Shown: piece after piece, positions 11,444 through 21,983 of the stretch
How positions within the stretch are numbered: the first letter of the stretch is position 1
Layout of the letters: each line of letters opens with the position of its first letter
Assembly: GCA_022264855.1 (NCBI GenBank)
Contig: JABYQU010000009.1
Coordinates: 310,001-374,000, forward strand
Origin: Lenzites betulinus
Lineage: Eukaryota; Basidiomycota; Agaricomycetes; Polyporales; Polyporaceae
Direction: 5' to 3'
DNA length: 64,000 bases
The notes under the pieces: generated by a model
Seen by the model: only the letters and a program-made list of their open reading frames with translations
Databases searched by the model: none
Told to the model about the DNA's origin: nothing
Program-made: the position numbers and the translations under genes

Positions 11444-11732
11444 CAGGGTGCACATCCACGTTATGTGTGGTGCTGCCGGCTGCCGCTCTCATGACCGTCT
11501 GCGCTATGCATAGCGTGAGTAGCTCCGACCTCGTTGTGGTTGGCTCTTGGCTCACGAGGCATGCAGATAGCGGAAGCGGCAACCCACGAGGAGGTCTGGA
11601 CATCTGACCAGCTACACCGTATACATATGCTGTCCGTGGTATTCACATGGCTTCTCGACGATTATACAGTCCATGGAAGTGCTGTCCGCCAGAAACGACT
11701 ATCTCCACTCCCCTCACACGTCTCCTGTTCAC

Positions 11733-12827
11733 TCATAACAACTCCTCTCTGTCACGATAGACCGGCGGGGGGTCTTCTGGCACAGCAGAGCCCTGTCCGA
11801 TCCTGCTCTCCCGCTGCTGTGCGTCGTCCTGCTCTTTGCGATGGTGCGCCTCCAGTGCCTTCTGATACCCCGCCATCTCCTCGTGCAGGCTCGAGGACGC
11901 CGTGAGGCGCGACGCCTGCGTGGTCCCACGCGAAAGAAGCGGGGTCGTGCTGTCGTCGTGCGTCCACGCGGATGGGACCGCCGAGTAGGAACGTGTACGC
12001 GAGTGCGTTTCCTCGGTTGGCCCAGATGTGGTCGAGTACAGGGATGCATAACGCGACATGGTAGAGGCGGGGGACGTGACGCTGTCGTCACGGGGCGGAG
12101 GCGTGGGCGGCCTGTCCTGCTCATAGGGATTCGGCAGCGCTACGGACTCGGTGGATTCGGCTGCTGTGCGGGGGACGTTGTTGAGCTCCCGCGTCTGCCA
12201 GTGGTGTCGCCCCATACTGTCGGAGAGGATTACCCCGCCAGGAGCAGTGTTGCTTAAGTGCTGCGCGATCATAGACTGAGGGCGAAGTGTGGGTGGGTGG
12301 GCGCTGTTTGAGCGGGACGAGGAGTGCTCCTTTGCGGGAGGGGGTGGAGCGACTGTGGCCACGGCGACCTCGATCCCCTGTCGAGACCTGGACCGCCGCC
12401 GCCTTCGTTGCATCCAGCAAGCAAGGAGGATCAGCAACAGCAGGAGTAACACTATGGCGTACGTGAGTACATCGTCCTAGCTCATCGTATACAACTCACA
12501 GATGCCGATGACAATGCCTGCTACCGCCCCCTTACTTAGACCCCTCTGTTCGCCTGAGCCGATAGTTGGACAGCCGTTGCGATGATGCTGACTATTGCTA
12601 TTGCTATCGTCGTCGTCATCGTCACTGTCGCTGTCGCTGTCACTATCGTCGTCGTCGTTGCTGAGAGGGAGGTCACGATGAGCACGGACATACTGTGACT
12701 CCTACTCAGGCGAAAGTCCTTACCGCGTCTGACTGGAGGTCCGGCAACTTACCGGCGCCGCCCGCCCTTTGAGCAGGAACGCCCAGAGCAGGACCAAGAT
12801 ATACCACAGCGGAAGACGCAGCTGCAT
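11733..12827 (-). CDS. Secretory single-pass membrane protein with Asp/Ser-rich ectodomain
   Basis: Three exons: 12724-12827, 12500-12660, 11733-12451; 327 aa. It starts with a signal peptide (MQLRLPLWYILVLLWAFLL, cut near RAAP). The short outside part is dominated by a run of about 24 Asp and Ser residues (from NDDDDDSDSD), then GCPTIGSGEQRGLSKG. One transmembrane helix follows, GAVAGIVIGILLLLLLLILL, ended by CWMQRRRRR, which orients the 220-residue tail inside. The tail is Ser/Thr/Pro-rich with PPTPPPRDD and PPPVYRD motifs and many possible phosphosites. Layout (signal, short ectodomain, glycine-containing helix, polybasic stop, disordered tail) is that of fungal cell-surface sensors or Mid2-like proteins, but no known domain is seen. 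Function unknown. Confidence 0.7.
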
Positions 12828-13314
12828 GGGGGTACCTGACGAACTGCACGGGGGGCATCTCGTTAACCACACGGTATATACCGTATTTTCCGCATCGCCT
12901 CGCAGCGAAGCATCGTGAAGCGCACCATGCCTGCATTCGGCCCGTCGGCTGTAGAGCAGCCAGGCATGATAGCACGAAGAAGTCTGTGCAGGCTTCCAAT
13001 GAGGAGAGGGAAATGAGAGGCGCACAGCCGCACTATCGCCGCGACTGGCGTAGTACTGCTAGGGTGGCTCCAACGCGTCTGTGGCGGAATAGACACCGCG
13101 CGACGCGTCGGTCACGTGCTCGCGCGTCCCGACGCGTCTCGTTGACCGAGCGGAGTTTGAACCGGCGTCTGCCCGTCATAAGCGCTTGTTCCCGCGTCTC
13201 ACTCTTCCCTCCACAACCATTCCCTCCTCCCTCCCCCTCTCTCCCTCCCCCTTCGCCGAGTTCACGGGCGTCGTTTAGATCTTTGCACGTCACCAGCACA
13301 TAGCATTGCTGAGG
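12828..13314. promoter_or_regulatory. Divergent promoter with MCB (ACGCGT) cluster upstream of CDC6
   Basis: Three exact ACGCGT sites lie at 13073-13078, 13103-13108 and 13132-13137, 178-242 bp before the CDC6 ATG, mixed with partial GCGCGTC copies and a CACGTG at 13113-13118. ACGCGT is the binding site of the MBF (Mbp1/Swi6-type) complex that drives G1/S genes in fungi. A pyrimidine-rich tract (about 13196-13256) follows, typical of fungal transcription start regions. The left half is the upstream region of the membrane-protein gene. Confidence 0.7.
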
Positions 13315-15446
13315 ATGAACATGGTACGCCCAATTGGAGGCTCTGTCCTTGGGAAACGATCCCACCAGATCGACCAAGTGGATGTATCGGATTCAGCTGT
13401 CGCGTGCGACGCACAAGGCGGCCACAACCTCCCGACGCCAGATTCCACACCCAATCCAAAACGTGCAAAGACGTCTACCACTCTCTTAGGCGGAGATCAC
13501 AACAAGGAGAACATTCCGCCCTTCGTGCTTCAGCCGATCAATGGCTCCCCTTCCACTTCCCGGGCTACGCGTTCCTTGCGCCGCACTAGTACGATGATCG
13601 CCGGGACCACAACGAGGTCACCTAGCAGTAAGTCGTCTCTGTTGACTTTTCGAACGACTCTGACGTGTACCCTAGCGCCTCGGAGATATGCGTCAACCAG
13701 TGATCTGCGACAGGCGGCCGCAGCCGCTACGCCGGTGGCCTCCCTCGCTCACCTATCTTTGGCAACACCTCCGCCCACTCCTCCCACAAGTCTCCTTCCT
13801 ATTCACATCCGTGCTCGGGCCCTCTTGCGCCCCACCTGCAATGACACGCCACAATTTGCTGGGCGTTCGTCAGAAAGGCACAAAATCGAGTCTTTCCTCA
13901 TCAGCTTCCTTGCGGATGAGTTCGATGCCGACTCGCCCTCAACTTTGTATGTTTCTGGCTCCCCCGGCACTGGCAAGACCGCCTTGGTCAATGTCGTCCT
14001 TGCTGCAATGAACACCACGCTCGAGAGCAAAAGTACCCGAGTACTCTCCGTCAACTGCATGGCCTTGGCTAGTGTCGAGGCGGTGTGGCATAGGCTTGCA
14101 GAGGTCCTCGGCGACGATCGCAAAACCGTCGGACGGACGCGGAAGTCCAAGGACTCTCCCAAGCAAGCCGTGGAGAAGGTGCTGAAGGCATCGAAGCGGA
14201 AGTGGTGAGTGAACTCGGTGTCCGCGAAAGGATGCGCGCTGAAACTTTTCATAGCGTCGTCATCCTCGACGAACTTGATCACATTGCTTCTTCTACCCAG
14301 GCTCTTGCGCCTCTTTTCACTCTGGCAAACACCTATGCATCGTGCTTAAGGCTTATTGGCATCGCCAATACTCACACGTTGACTTCGTCATCGTGTACCA
14401 CATTCTCTGTCCAATCTATGGTCGGCGTGGAAACTTTGCATTTCTCTCCATACACTCCCGAGCAGCTCCTCGACATCCTGCGCACTCGACTGGCCTCACT
14501 ATCGGATGGGGAGGACTCTGCCGCTGTAGAACGAGCCAAGAAGTTTTTGCCTCCCCCTACCTTGACTCTGCTTTCCAAGAAGATCGCGGCCCAAACTGGC
14601 GACGTCCGTGCTATCTTCGAAGTCCTGCGTGGGGCCATCGACGTTGCGGTCAGCGGCGTTTCTACGTCTGATCCTGTGAACGTGCCCACCCCATCCGTGA
14701 CACCTTCTCACATCCTCGCTGCACTGAAGGCGTACGCACCCGCTGGCAAGACAGCTCCCGCTCAAGCCGTCACTGCTACCACTGCACCTTCGCTTCCTAA
14801 GAAGACTAGTGACAGCGAGACGGTAACGAAGATCCGCGAACTGGGCTTACAGCAGCGTCTCGTCCTTCTCTCGACGATGCTAGCTGTGAAGTCGACGGAG
14901 GCAGGGGTATCGCTGAACGCGTCGTCTCCCGGCCAATCTCCGCGATCGCCGGTGAAGCGTTCCTCATCCACCGCCACCGCACAACCTGCCGCGACCAAGC
15001 AGACCGTTCTGGAGCTGGGGCAACTGCACTCGTTCTATTCGGCGATCCTCGGCCGGACGGAGAACGGTGTTCTCAACCCCGTTTCACGCAGCGAGTTTGG
15101 CGATCTGGCCGGTGTCTTGGAGGTCGTTGGTCTCTTTGCCCTGTCGACATGTGGCAGCATGCCTTCTACGCCTCGCAAGTCCGGAAAGAAGGCCTTCAGT
15201 CGCTCGGCATCGTTCGCAGGGGGGAGCCAAGCGGCTCAGGAGGTTCGCTTCGTCGACGGCGTACGCTTGGACGAGGTTGCTCGCGGCCTCGGCCTCGGAG
15301 CAGATGACGTCCCCGCAGATGTTCGTGAGGAGGAAGTCCGCGCCATCTACCAGCGCGAGCAGGCTCGCATTGCGCGTGAAGCGAAGGCACGTACGCAGAC
15401 GCGTCGTGTCGAGGCTGCCGGGTTTGAGGATGCCATGGAGGACTAA
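13315..15446 (+). CDS. CDC6: Cdc6/Cdc18 replication licensing ATPase
   Basis: Three exons: 13315-13627, 13676-14204, 14255-15446; 677 aa. Cdc6 is an AAA+ ATPase that works with ORC to load MCM helicases at origins in G1. Walker A is GSPGTGKT (about residues 199-206) and Walker B is VVILDELDHI (D286, E287), followed by sensor-like IGIANTHTL and the lid region LHFSPYTPEQLLDIL. The C-terminal winged-helix part includes QQRLVLLSTMLAV and ELGQLHSFYSAILGR. The disordered N-terminus has CDK-type sites (TPDSTPNPKR, TPPPTPP) and a KEN box (NKENIPP, residues 64-66), fitting a protein controlled by CDK and APC/C. Intron 1 is 48 nt and in frame, so retention would not break the protein; splicing gives the neater SPSTPRRYA join. 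An ATG at 13321 is an alternative start. Confidence 0.93.
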
Positions 15447-15848
15447 GTCCTACACATCGGGCGCCCTTTTCCGCCCTGCTTTTCATTATTCTGTCTCATT
15501 ATTCCCGCCCCATGCATCTGCTCGCCACACTATCACATGCTCTTCTCGTGCTCGTCGTCCCAATGTCTGATCCATCGTCTATGTCCATCCCGCATCGTTC
15601 TGTCCATAGTTTCCGCATCATCTCATGTCACGTCCCGGGACTCTCTCATGCATACCAACGTCCCGTCTTCGGATATAGGTAGCCAAGTAGTTGTAGAACG
15701 TTCGTATCCCTTATGTAGTGTACTGTTAGTCCGTAGTCCTAGTTTTGTCACGTTCCGAATGTCGGTGTGTACCCAGCAATACAATGAAGTCAGTACGTTT
15801 ACATGAATGGTTATCGACGTGTGTGAGAGCAGGATATAATACAAATGT
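15447..15848. other. Convergent 3' flanks
   Basis: Lies between the stop codons of CDC6 (plus) and the gamma-tubulin complex gene (minus). AT-richer, no coding signal. Confidence 0.55.
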
Positions 15849-18800
15849 CTAAGTTTGACGAGCTGCTTCCCCCTTGGTCCACCAATCTGACATGTTCAGC
15901 CTGAGGAGCAGTTGGTGCAAATTCGCCGTCGTTCCCGAGATGCGTCTGTGCCCCTGCATCATATGGAGCGGGATCTCGCTCAGGACGAGCCCCGAGCTAT
16001 CCGCCTCCTTCTCAACGAGCGCCTTGAGCACCTTGACCTAAAGAACCAGCACACAAATCAGTTTCGTCCCCACCCGCACAACTCAACGTCCCGCACTCAC
16101 AAACATCGTCATCTTCGTCCTGAAACGGGCCCAAAGGTCCTCCAGCGCAGGGGCCGCCTCGTACTCCTCCATGCGGCCGTCCTTGCGTTCCCCCGCGAGG
16201 ACGCCGAGCTCGAGCACGAGCTCCATACACTGCCGGAGGAGGTCCCCGACGGCCTTCTGCCCCGAGCGGAGCAGACACGAGCTCAGCACATCGTCCAGCA
16301 CGCGCGCGTGGTGCTCCGCGAGCCCGAATACGTCCGCGAACCCCGCGCTCCCTGTTGCGCATTCCATGCCCCCACTGGAATGGCCCAGGGCCGACTGGCG
16401 GAGGGCGTCTCCGAACTCGGATGACGGCGGCGATGAAATGGGAGGCGCGGCGGGGAGACGCGCGAGGAACCCGTCGACGTTGCTGCCGATGGCGACGTCG
16501 TAGACGTACGCGGCGAGGCCCATGACGAATGTATGCGCGACGGCGCGGAAGTGCAGCAGCCGCTTGTTGGCGGGCGCGAGCGTCGGGAAGAGCGGGTCTG
16601 CGGCGTGTCGCGTCATCCGGAACAGCGTCCGCACGACGTTTTCCACTAAAAGAGAACAGTATGAGTAATGCATGAGATGACGGAATGAGAGGTGGGGGCA
16701 TACCGCGCATGAGACGCAGGTTGAATGCAAAGATGCGGTGGTACTTAGATAGGGTTGCGGGCGTGATCACGACATCCAGGGGGTGTGGAGGTTGGTAGTG
16801 CATGTATAGGAAGTCCAAAGCTCTGTTTATATGTTAGTAAGTAAGCGTCTGGCGCTTTTCTGAGAGCAAGGAACCTACTCAATAGCTGGTAGAGACGTTG
16901 AGAAGTTGAATCATGCGTGTCATTTGGAAGAAAGTACTCACACAACGGATTCAACCACTTCTCCCTGCCCGTCCCAGCCGGCAAGTCACGGATCGCAAAC
17001 CCAAGCCTCCACTCCGCCTCCTCCAAGATCTTGCGCTGCGCCCGCGCCCAATCCCAGTCCTCATCCCGTTCGCTATCCCCGCGCCCCTCCTCGAGCGAAT
17101 CCACAATAACAGTCCGCAGGTGGAAGTTCAGATCGGTTCCACCCGGCGGCCACTGGTCGCCTACCGTCAACGCGGGCGACAGCCCAATCGCGCGCCGCCC
17201 AGGCTCCTGCGCGCCCTCCTTCCTGCCACGGCTCTTACTCCCGCCGCCTGCTGCACCGCTCTGTGTCCGTGTGCGCTTCCGGTCTCCGGTCTCCCGCGCC
17301 GCATACATGCGGGACCCGATGACGGGGGCGCTCATCTCCTCCGCATCGGAGAACAACGCGTCCTGCAGGCGCGCCTTGAACGGATGAGCCGTTAGGAGGA
17401 TGTATCCGCGCAACAGTACCAGATGCGCGCGTAGATGCAGCGGCGTCGCAGGTGAGAGAACATGAGCGACAAGCGCGCCCGAGAGTGTGGATGCGTGCGT
17501 GACGAGGGGGCGTAGGATGCGCGCAGTGAGGTGTGCGAGCGTCGGAGTGCTCGGGGGAGTGTGTCGGGGAAGACGTTGAGGAAGGTGATAAGTGGGGCGG
17601 TGGTGTGTGCGCCGGAAAGGTGGGCAGCTGTGGGCGTGGTTATGTCTGTCGGGGTGCTAGATGTTTCGCCCGGGGGAAGGTCGAAGATCTTAAAAGCATC
17701 GAGCACGTCTGTGCTGGAGGGCGGTGGTGGGTCGTGGTGCGCTTCCTGTGTGGGGGGAACGATTCCAAAAGTGAACTTGTCCGCCAGGTTGTCGATTTGC
17801 TCTTCCGTCCACATCCAATCGATGGCCTGGTGCATGTGTGTGCTCGTCAAAAGGGGATGATTCGGGTCTGCCGCACTGAGCAGCACCAACGACTGGCGCG
17901 CACGAGATATGATTTCTGCGGCTTCGGGGCCGATGAACTCTGGAAAGCCGTCCCCTGAGAGATCCTCCAACTCCCCGGGCAGATTGGTAAAATTGTCGTC
18001 GTCCAACATGCGGTCTTCCGTACGAGTAGGGCCACGGGTGGGGAGGGGATAAACGTGCGAGCCCGGCGTGTTGTATCCAACTGAGGCGCAGAGAGACTGG
18101 AAATAACTACGGGAGGTCGCAGTGAGTAAAAATGCTAGGACCGCAGTGACGATACGCGAGGACGAGCGTTCTAGATGGTCTGAAAGATTCGTATAAATGG
18201 AGGAGAGCAATGTGGTCGGGGTGGACGGTACGGGGACGTATTCTGACGGCAATGTGTCTTCATCCTACAGGAAGGTCAGCGTGACTCAATACATGACCCA
18301 GGGTTCGACTTACTCGGCCACACAGCGCCGCGAGTGCTTTCAGGATATCCTCCATATCCTCATATCGTGTCCAGAGTGCTGTTAACCGCGCATCGTCTCC
18401 AGTGGTTGCTTGAAAATCTACAGGGATTGCCTCGGCGAGTTGACGCAAGTAAGCCAATATGGAAGACAAGGAGTGCGTGAAGGCATGCGAGACAGGTGTA
18501 GTGCGTCTGATTTGTCGAATGTTCACTAGCGTCGGGAACCACACTGGCGTTACCACATACCTTGTTTCTCGGCTGTCTGCCAGGAGCTCAAGACGCCGCA
18601 TTAGGTTTCCGATAGTGAGAAAACGCTGAAGTAAGCTAAGGACGTTTTAGCGCGAAACTAGGTTCAAGTACATGAGTGCCAACCTTGCGCTCACGACCTC
18701 ATCTTTACCTACGATCACGATGTGACCCTGCTCCCTCCCTCTGAGGTTTCTCAAAACGAACCTCTCTGTCTCTGTGTCCCATATATGCAGATACGAAGAT

Positions 18801-19429
18801 GTGCCGCTGATTGTAAGGATAAGCGAGTCGAACAATTCCGGAATGTGGGTATACACGAGCTGTGTAGTTGGGTCTTGCAAAGGTGGACGGACACTGGCCG
18901 CACAAATCAAGTCAACATACGGTTTCCGAGATGGCTTTGACGACGTACTAGTATCTTGCGGATGCGAACGTGTCACTAGACTGCTCTGAAAGGAACGGGG
19001 ACAACGCTACACTCGTCTTACGCGAAGAGCGTAAGGCATCCCAAGAGAGCACTTGATTCTGAAGCATATATGCATTCAAAAATGTATCATGTAATGAAAA
19101 CACAAGTAGCCTACCTTGTGTCTCGGCTTTTCGGACACCGCAATTCGCCAAATGTCTTCCAGACGTGCTGTTTGCTTGTCCGCCACGAATTGGGCAACAT
19201 CCTGAGACATAACTTCGAGCTCGGGTGGTAGACCGAACAAGGGGGGTTCTGTAGGTTGTGGACGCTCAGAGTTACGCAAAAGCCGCAAAGTATCCATAAT
19301 TGGGTTCTGCGGCTTGTCCGCGAGGCGGGGTATAAAGAATCGAGCTGGAAGGTCCAAGAGCGGCTCCCGGAATGTCTGACCATCCACGTCGAGGAGCGTG
19401 CCCTCTAGCTCAGAGGGAAGTCCTTCCAT
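15849..19429 (-). CDS. Gamma-tubulin complex component (GCP/Spc97-Spc98 family, GCP5/6-like), with apparent one-base frameshift
   Basis: Ten exons: 19115-19429, 18949-19058, 18695-18893, 18561-18625, 18314-18506, 16942-18264, 16879-16885, 16704-16822, 16101-16645, 15849-16037. GCP proteins build the ring that nucleates microtubules at the spindle pole body. Family blocks run in order: LPARFFIPRLADKPQNP, LSPFLSEQSSDTFASARY, QDPTTQLVYTHIPELFDSLI, LLRGYILLTAHPFKARL, LDFLYMHYQPPHPLDVVITP, YHRIFAFNLRLMR and VENVVRTLF. In exon 6 the frame breaks at a run of five G (17553-17557): upstream reads FLNVFPDTLP, downstream continues TPTLAHLTARIL one base out. One missing base would account for both the break and the exon phase, giving about 1021 aa. 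This may be an assembly error or a true mutation. The 7 nt exon is needed to join NPL to EALDF. Subtype is uncertain. Confidence 0.85.
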
Positions 19430-20564
19430 GGAGTCCAAATATTCTTGACAGGTGGAGACAGCCGGCGCGGGTTGATGTAGGAGAGTCAAAACGGCCGGCC
19501 AAGACGCGATCCAACTTCAAGCCGAGTGTGGCGGACGGTAGCAAGGGTGTGACCTGCGCGATACACGTCTTGTCACACTTGATGGAACGCCTGACGCGAC
19601 GCGTCGGCAAACTCCGGCGCGTCCAGGCTCCTGCTTCACGTCTTCCGCGTACTTGTTCTAACTGGTGCTAGCTATAAGGAACCTCGGAATTTTTGGTAAG
19701 TCTTGTGTTTGCTTCCTTATTCAACATCAACATCGAATCAATGGAACCGTAGTAAACTTAGCACTATAAAGCCCATTTGTTGAACATACAACACCTACGT
19801 TGAGTGATTATTGTACGTGCGCCCGTATATGCATACTTAATAATTGGATAGATGAAGAATTGGCAACGCGGAATTCTACGCCTCTTGTTTCAACTGGGTT
19901 CGCAGTGAAGACCCAGTAGTCAACATATTGGTATTGCGATGAACCAATATTTACTGCCTCTCGCACTTCGAAGACATCGCAGCATCCTCAAGCGTAGTCC
20001 AACGAGTCCCGCAGCACAACGATATCCGCTATATGCGCACCAGCTGGGCCATGATTATGCTTCTAGCGTGGGTGGTATAGTCAGCCGCACACAGTATGAA
20101 GATCAATCATGTCCACGACTGTCAGAGCAGACCAGCACCCCATCTCGCAGCTCGCCAACCTGAGTCATCTCGCAGTACACGCCCTACCAACGCACAACCT
20201 TCTGAACACCCGCGACACAGTTGCTGCCCAACGCGATGAACGCGGAACCGTTCGTAAGGGCATAGAAGATCTGACTCCCGCGCTGCGATCTCTGTGGCGC
20301 CATCTGGTCTCGTTCGGGATGGCCCGTCAGATCAAAGTCATCACAAAGACGGCTAGCACAAGCTGTGCGTCTTTTCAATGGCGCGTAAGCACATTCACGT
20401 ACGCGACGCGCTGCACGCACCAGTACGCCTCCATTGCTGCGTGTCCCGGGTGCAGCGACGGGGAGTACTTATACGCCCCTTGCGCCATGGAGGACGACAT
20501 CACCAGCCTCCCATAACACTTCAGTTTTATCTCATACTCACCAAGTAACCCCTCAAAGCCCAAT
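19430..20564. other. Intergenic, divergent
   Basis: Upstream of both the gamma-tubulin complex gene and the hydrolase gene. Open frames near 20109-20516 have no recognisable domain and no good splice structure. A TATA-like CTATAAAG sits near 19764. No gene is supported. Confidence 0.5.
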
Positions 20565-21983
20565 ATGTCCAACAACTACCTCGCTGCCGTTGACCCCGAA
20601 CTCGCGCCCCTCATCGCCGCGCTCCCTGCAGTGCCCGCCCCTACGGGTCCTGTGAACCCCGCGGTAGTGCGCGCTCGTATGAACGCGATGTTCACGAACG
20701 TCGCCAAGAAGAATCTCGCGCCCCTCCTCCCTGCCGGTGTGTACTTTATTATATTTTCAAAGATGGAGAGTATACTAACCTCGAATCCCCTTATCAGAGA
20801 ATACCTATGTCATTCAGGAATACAAAGTACCCAACGATGCAGGGGAATTCGCTATCAGGACCTACCGCCCGGCTGCGGACGATGGCAAAACATTCCCCGT
20901 TCTGCTCGTCATTCACGGAGGAGGTAGGCTTTCCGGCTGGTTGTCACACCTGCTCATACTCATACTCTACACCTTGAAAGGGTTTATGAACGGAGATCTT
21001 GAGATGGAAGACTACTACCTGAGGATCCTTTGTGTCGATATGCAGATCGCCCTCGTGAACGTTGATTACAGGTAACTACCATTCACAGTAATATGAAGTA
21101 ACCGACACTGATGCAAAGGAATGATAGGCTCGCCCCTGAGAACCCGTACCCTGCGGGTTTGAACGATGTATACGAGGCTCTGAAATGGGTAAGCATTTCA
21201 TGCTTGGCCCACCATGATTGGTGCTGACACTGGTGCCGCAAAGACTGCCAAGAACGCTGCATTGATCCATGTGGACCTCCGCAAGGGCTTCATCGTGAGC
21301 GGAAAGTCCAGTGGAGGAAACTTTTCAGCGGTTGTCGCCCATCGCGCCAAGGACGATCCTTTCTTCGCGGATACCCCCTTGACCGGCCATATTTTGCAAA
21401 TGGCTACGGTTTGCCATCCGGACGCCGTCCCTGAGGAGTCAGTCTCTCCCCCGTGTGGCGTCTGACACAATATTGACCGCGTGGCAAACAGAGTGAAGCA
21501 CAAGTTCCAGTCCATGGAACAATGCAAGGACGCCCCTCTCTTTACTCGCGATCAAGTGCGTGGCGCGTACGGTAAGTTCGCAAAACTCAAAGGGCGTTTA
21601 CTCGGCTCTTACCTCTGAATTGCAGCGATCTTGAAAGCCGATCCTAAGAACCCTGAGGTCTCCCCTTACTTGTACCCGTCTGTTACTGGGCTCTCCCCGG
21701 CATTCATACAAGTTTGCGGGTTCGACCCGTGCCGCGACGAGGGTCTGGCATATGCAGAGAAGCTTCAAGAGAACGGTATCTCAACCAAGGTCAACATGTG
21801 AGTATCTAATGCTCTCCGTGAGAGAAATAATTACTAAAATACACGCTTCCTAGCTATCCCGGAGCACCGCATGCTTTCAACGCGATCTTCAGCCAGACGA
21901 ACATCGCGAAGAAGTGGAACGCCGAGTTCAAGGAAGGCATCCGTTGGCTGTTGACCTTTGCTCCGCACAAGTCGGAAGATTGA
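20565..21983 (+). CDS. Alpha/beta-hydrolase fold-3 (HSL-type esterase/lipase)
   Basis: Eight exons: 20565-20736, 20798-20923, 20981-21071, 21128-21188, 21244-21437, 21492-21571, 21626-21797, 21854-21983; 341 aa. The hormone-sensitive-lipase class hallmarks are all present: the oxyanion motif HGGG (residues 97-100, split by an intron), VDYRLAPENPYPAGL, the nucleophile elbow SGKSSGGN (S172), the acid in GFDPCRDEG (D275) and the histidine in PGAPHAF (H305). Such enzymes hydrolyse short-chain or aryl esters. There is no signal peptide, so it is probably intracellular. Natural substrate unknown; similar genes sit in both housekeeping and secondary-metabolism settings, and neighbours here give no hint. 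Confidence 0.9.

Noticed and set aside
13628..13675. Retention of the 48 nt in-frame segment as Cdc6 coding
   Set aside because: It has a strong GTAAGT donor, a CTGAC branch site and a CCTAG acceptor, and splicing gives a better N-terminal sequence.
21717..21733. GGTTCGACCC-like string resembling a tRNA B box
   Set aside because: It encodes GFDPC of the hydrolase active-site loop, and no matching A box or cloverleaf surrounds it. No tRNA gene was found elsewhere.
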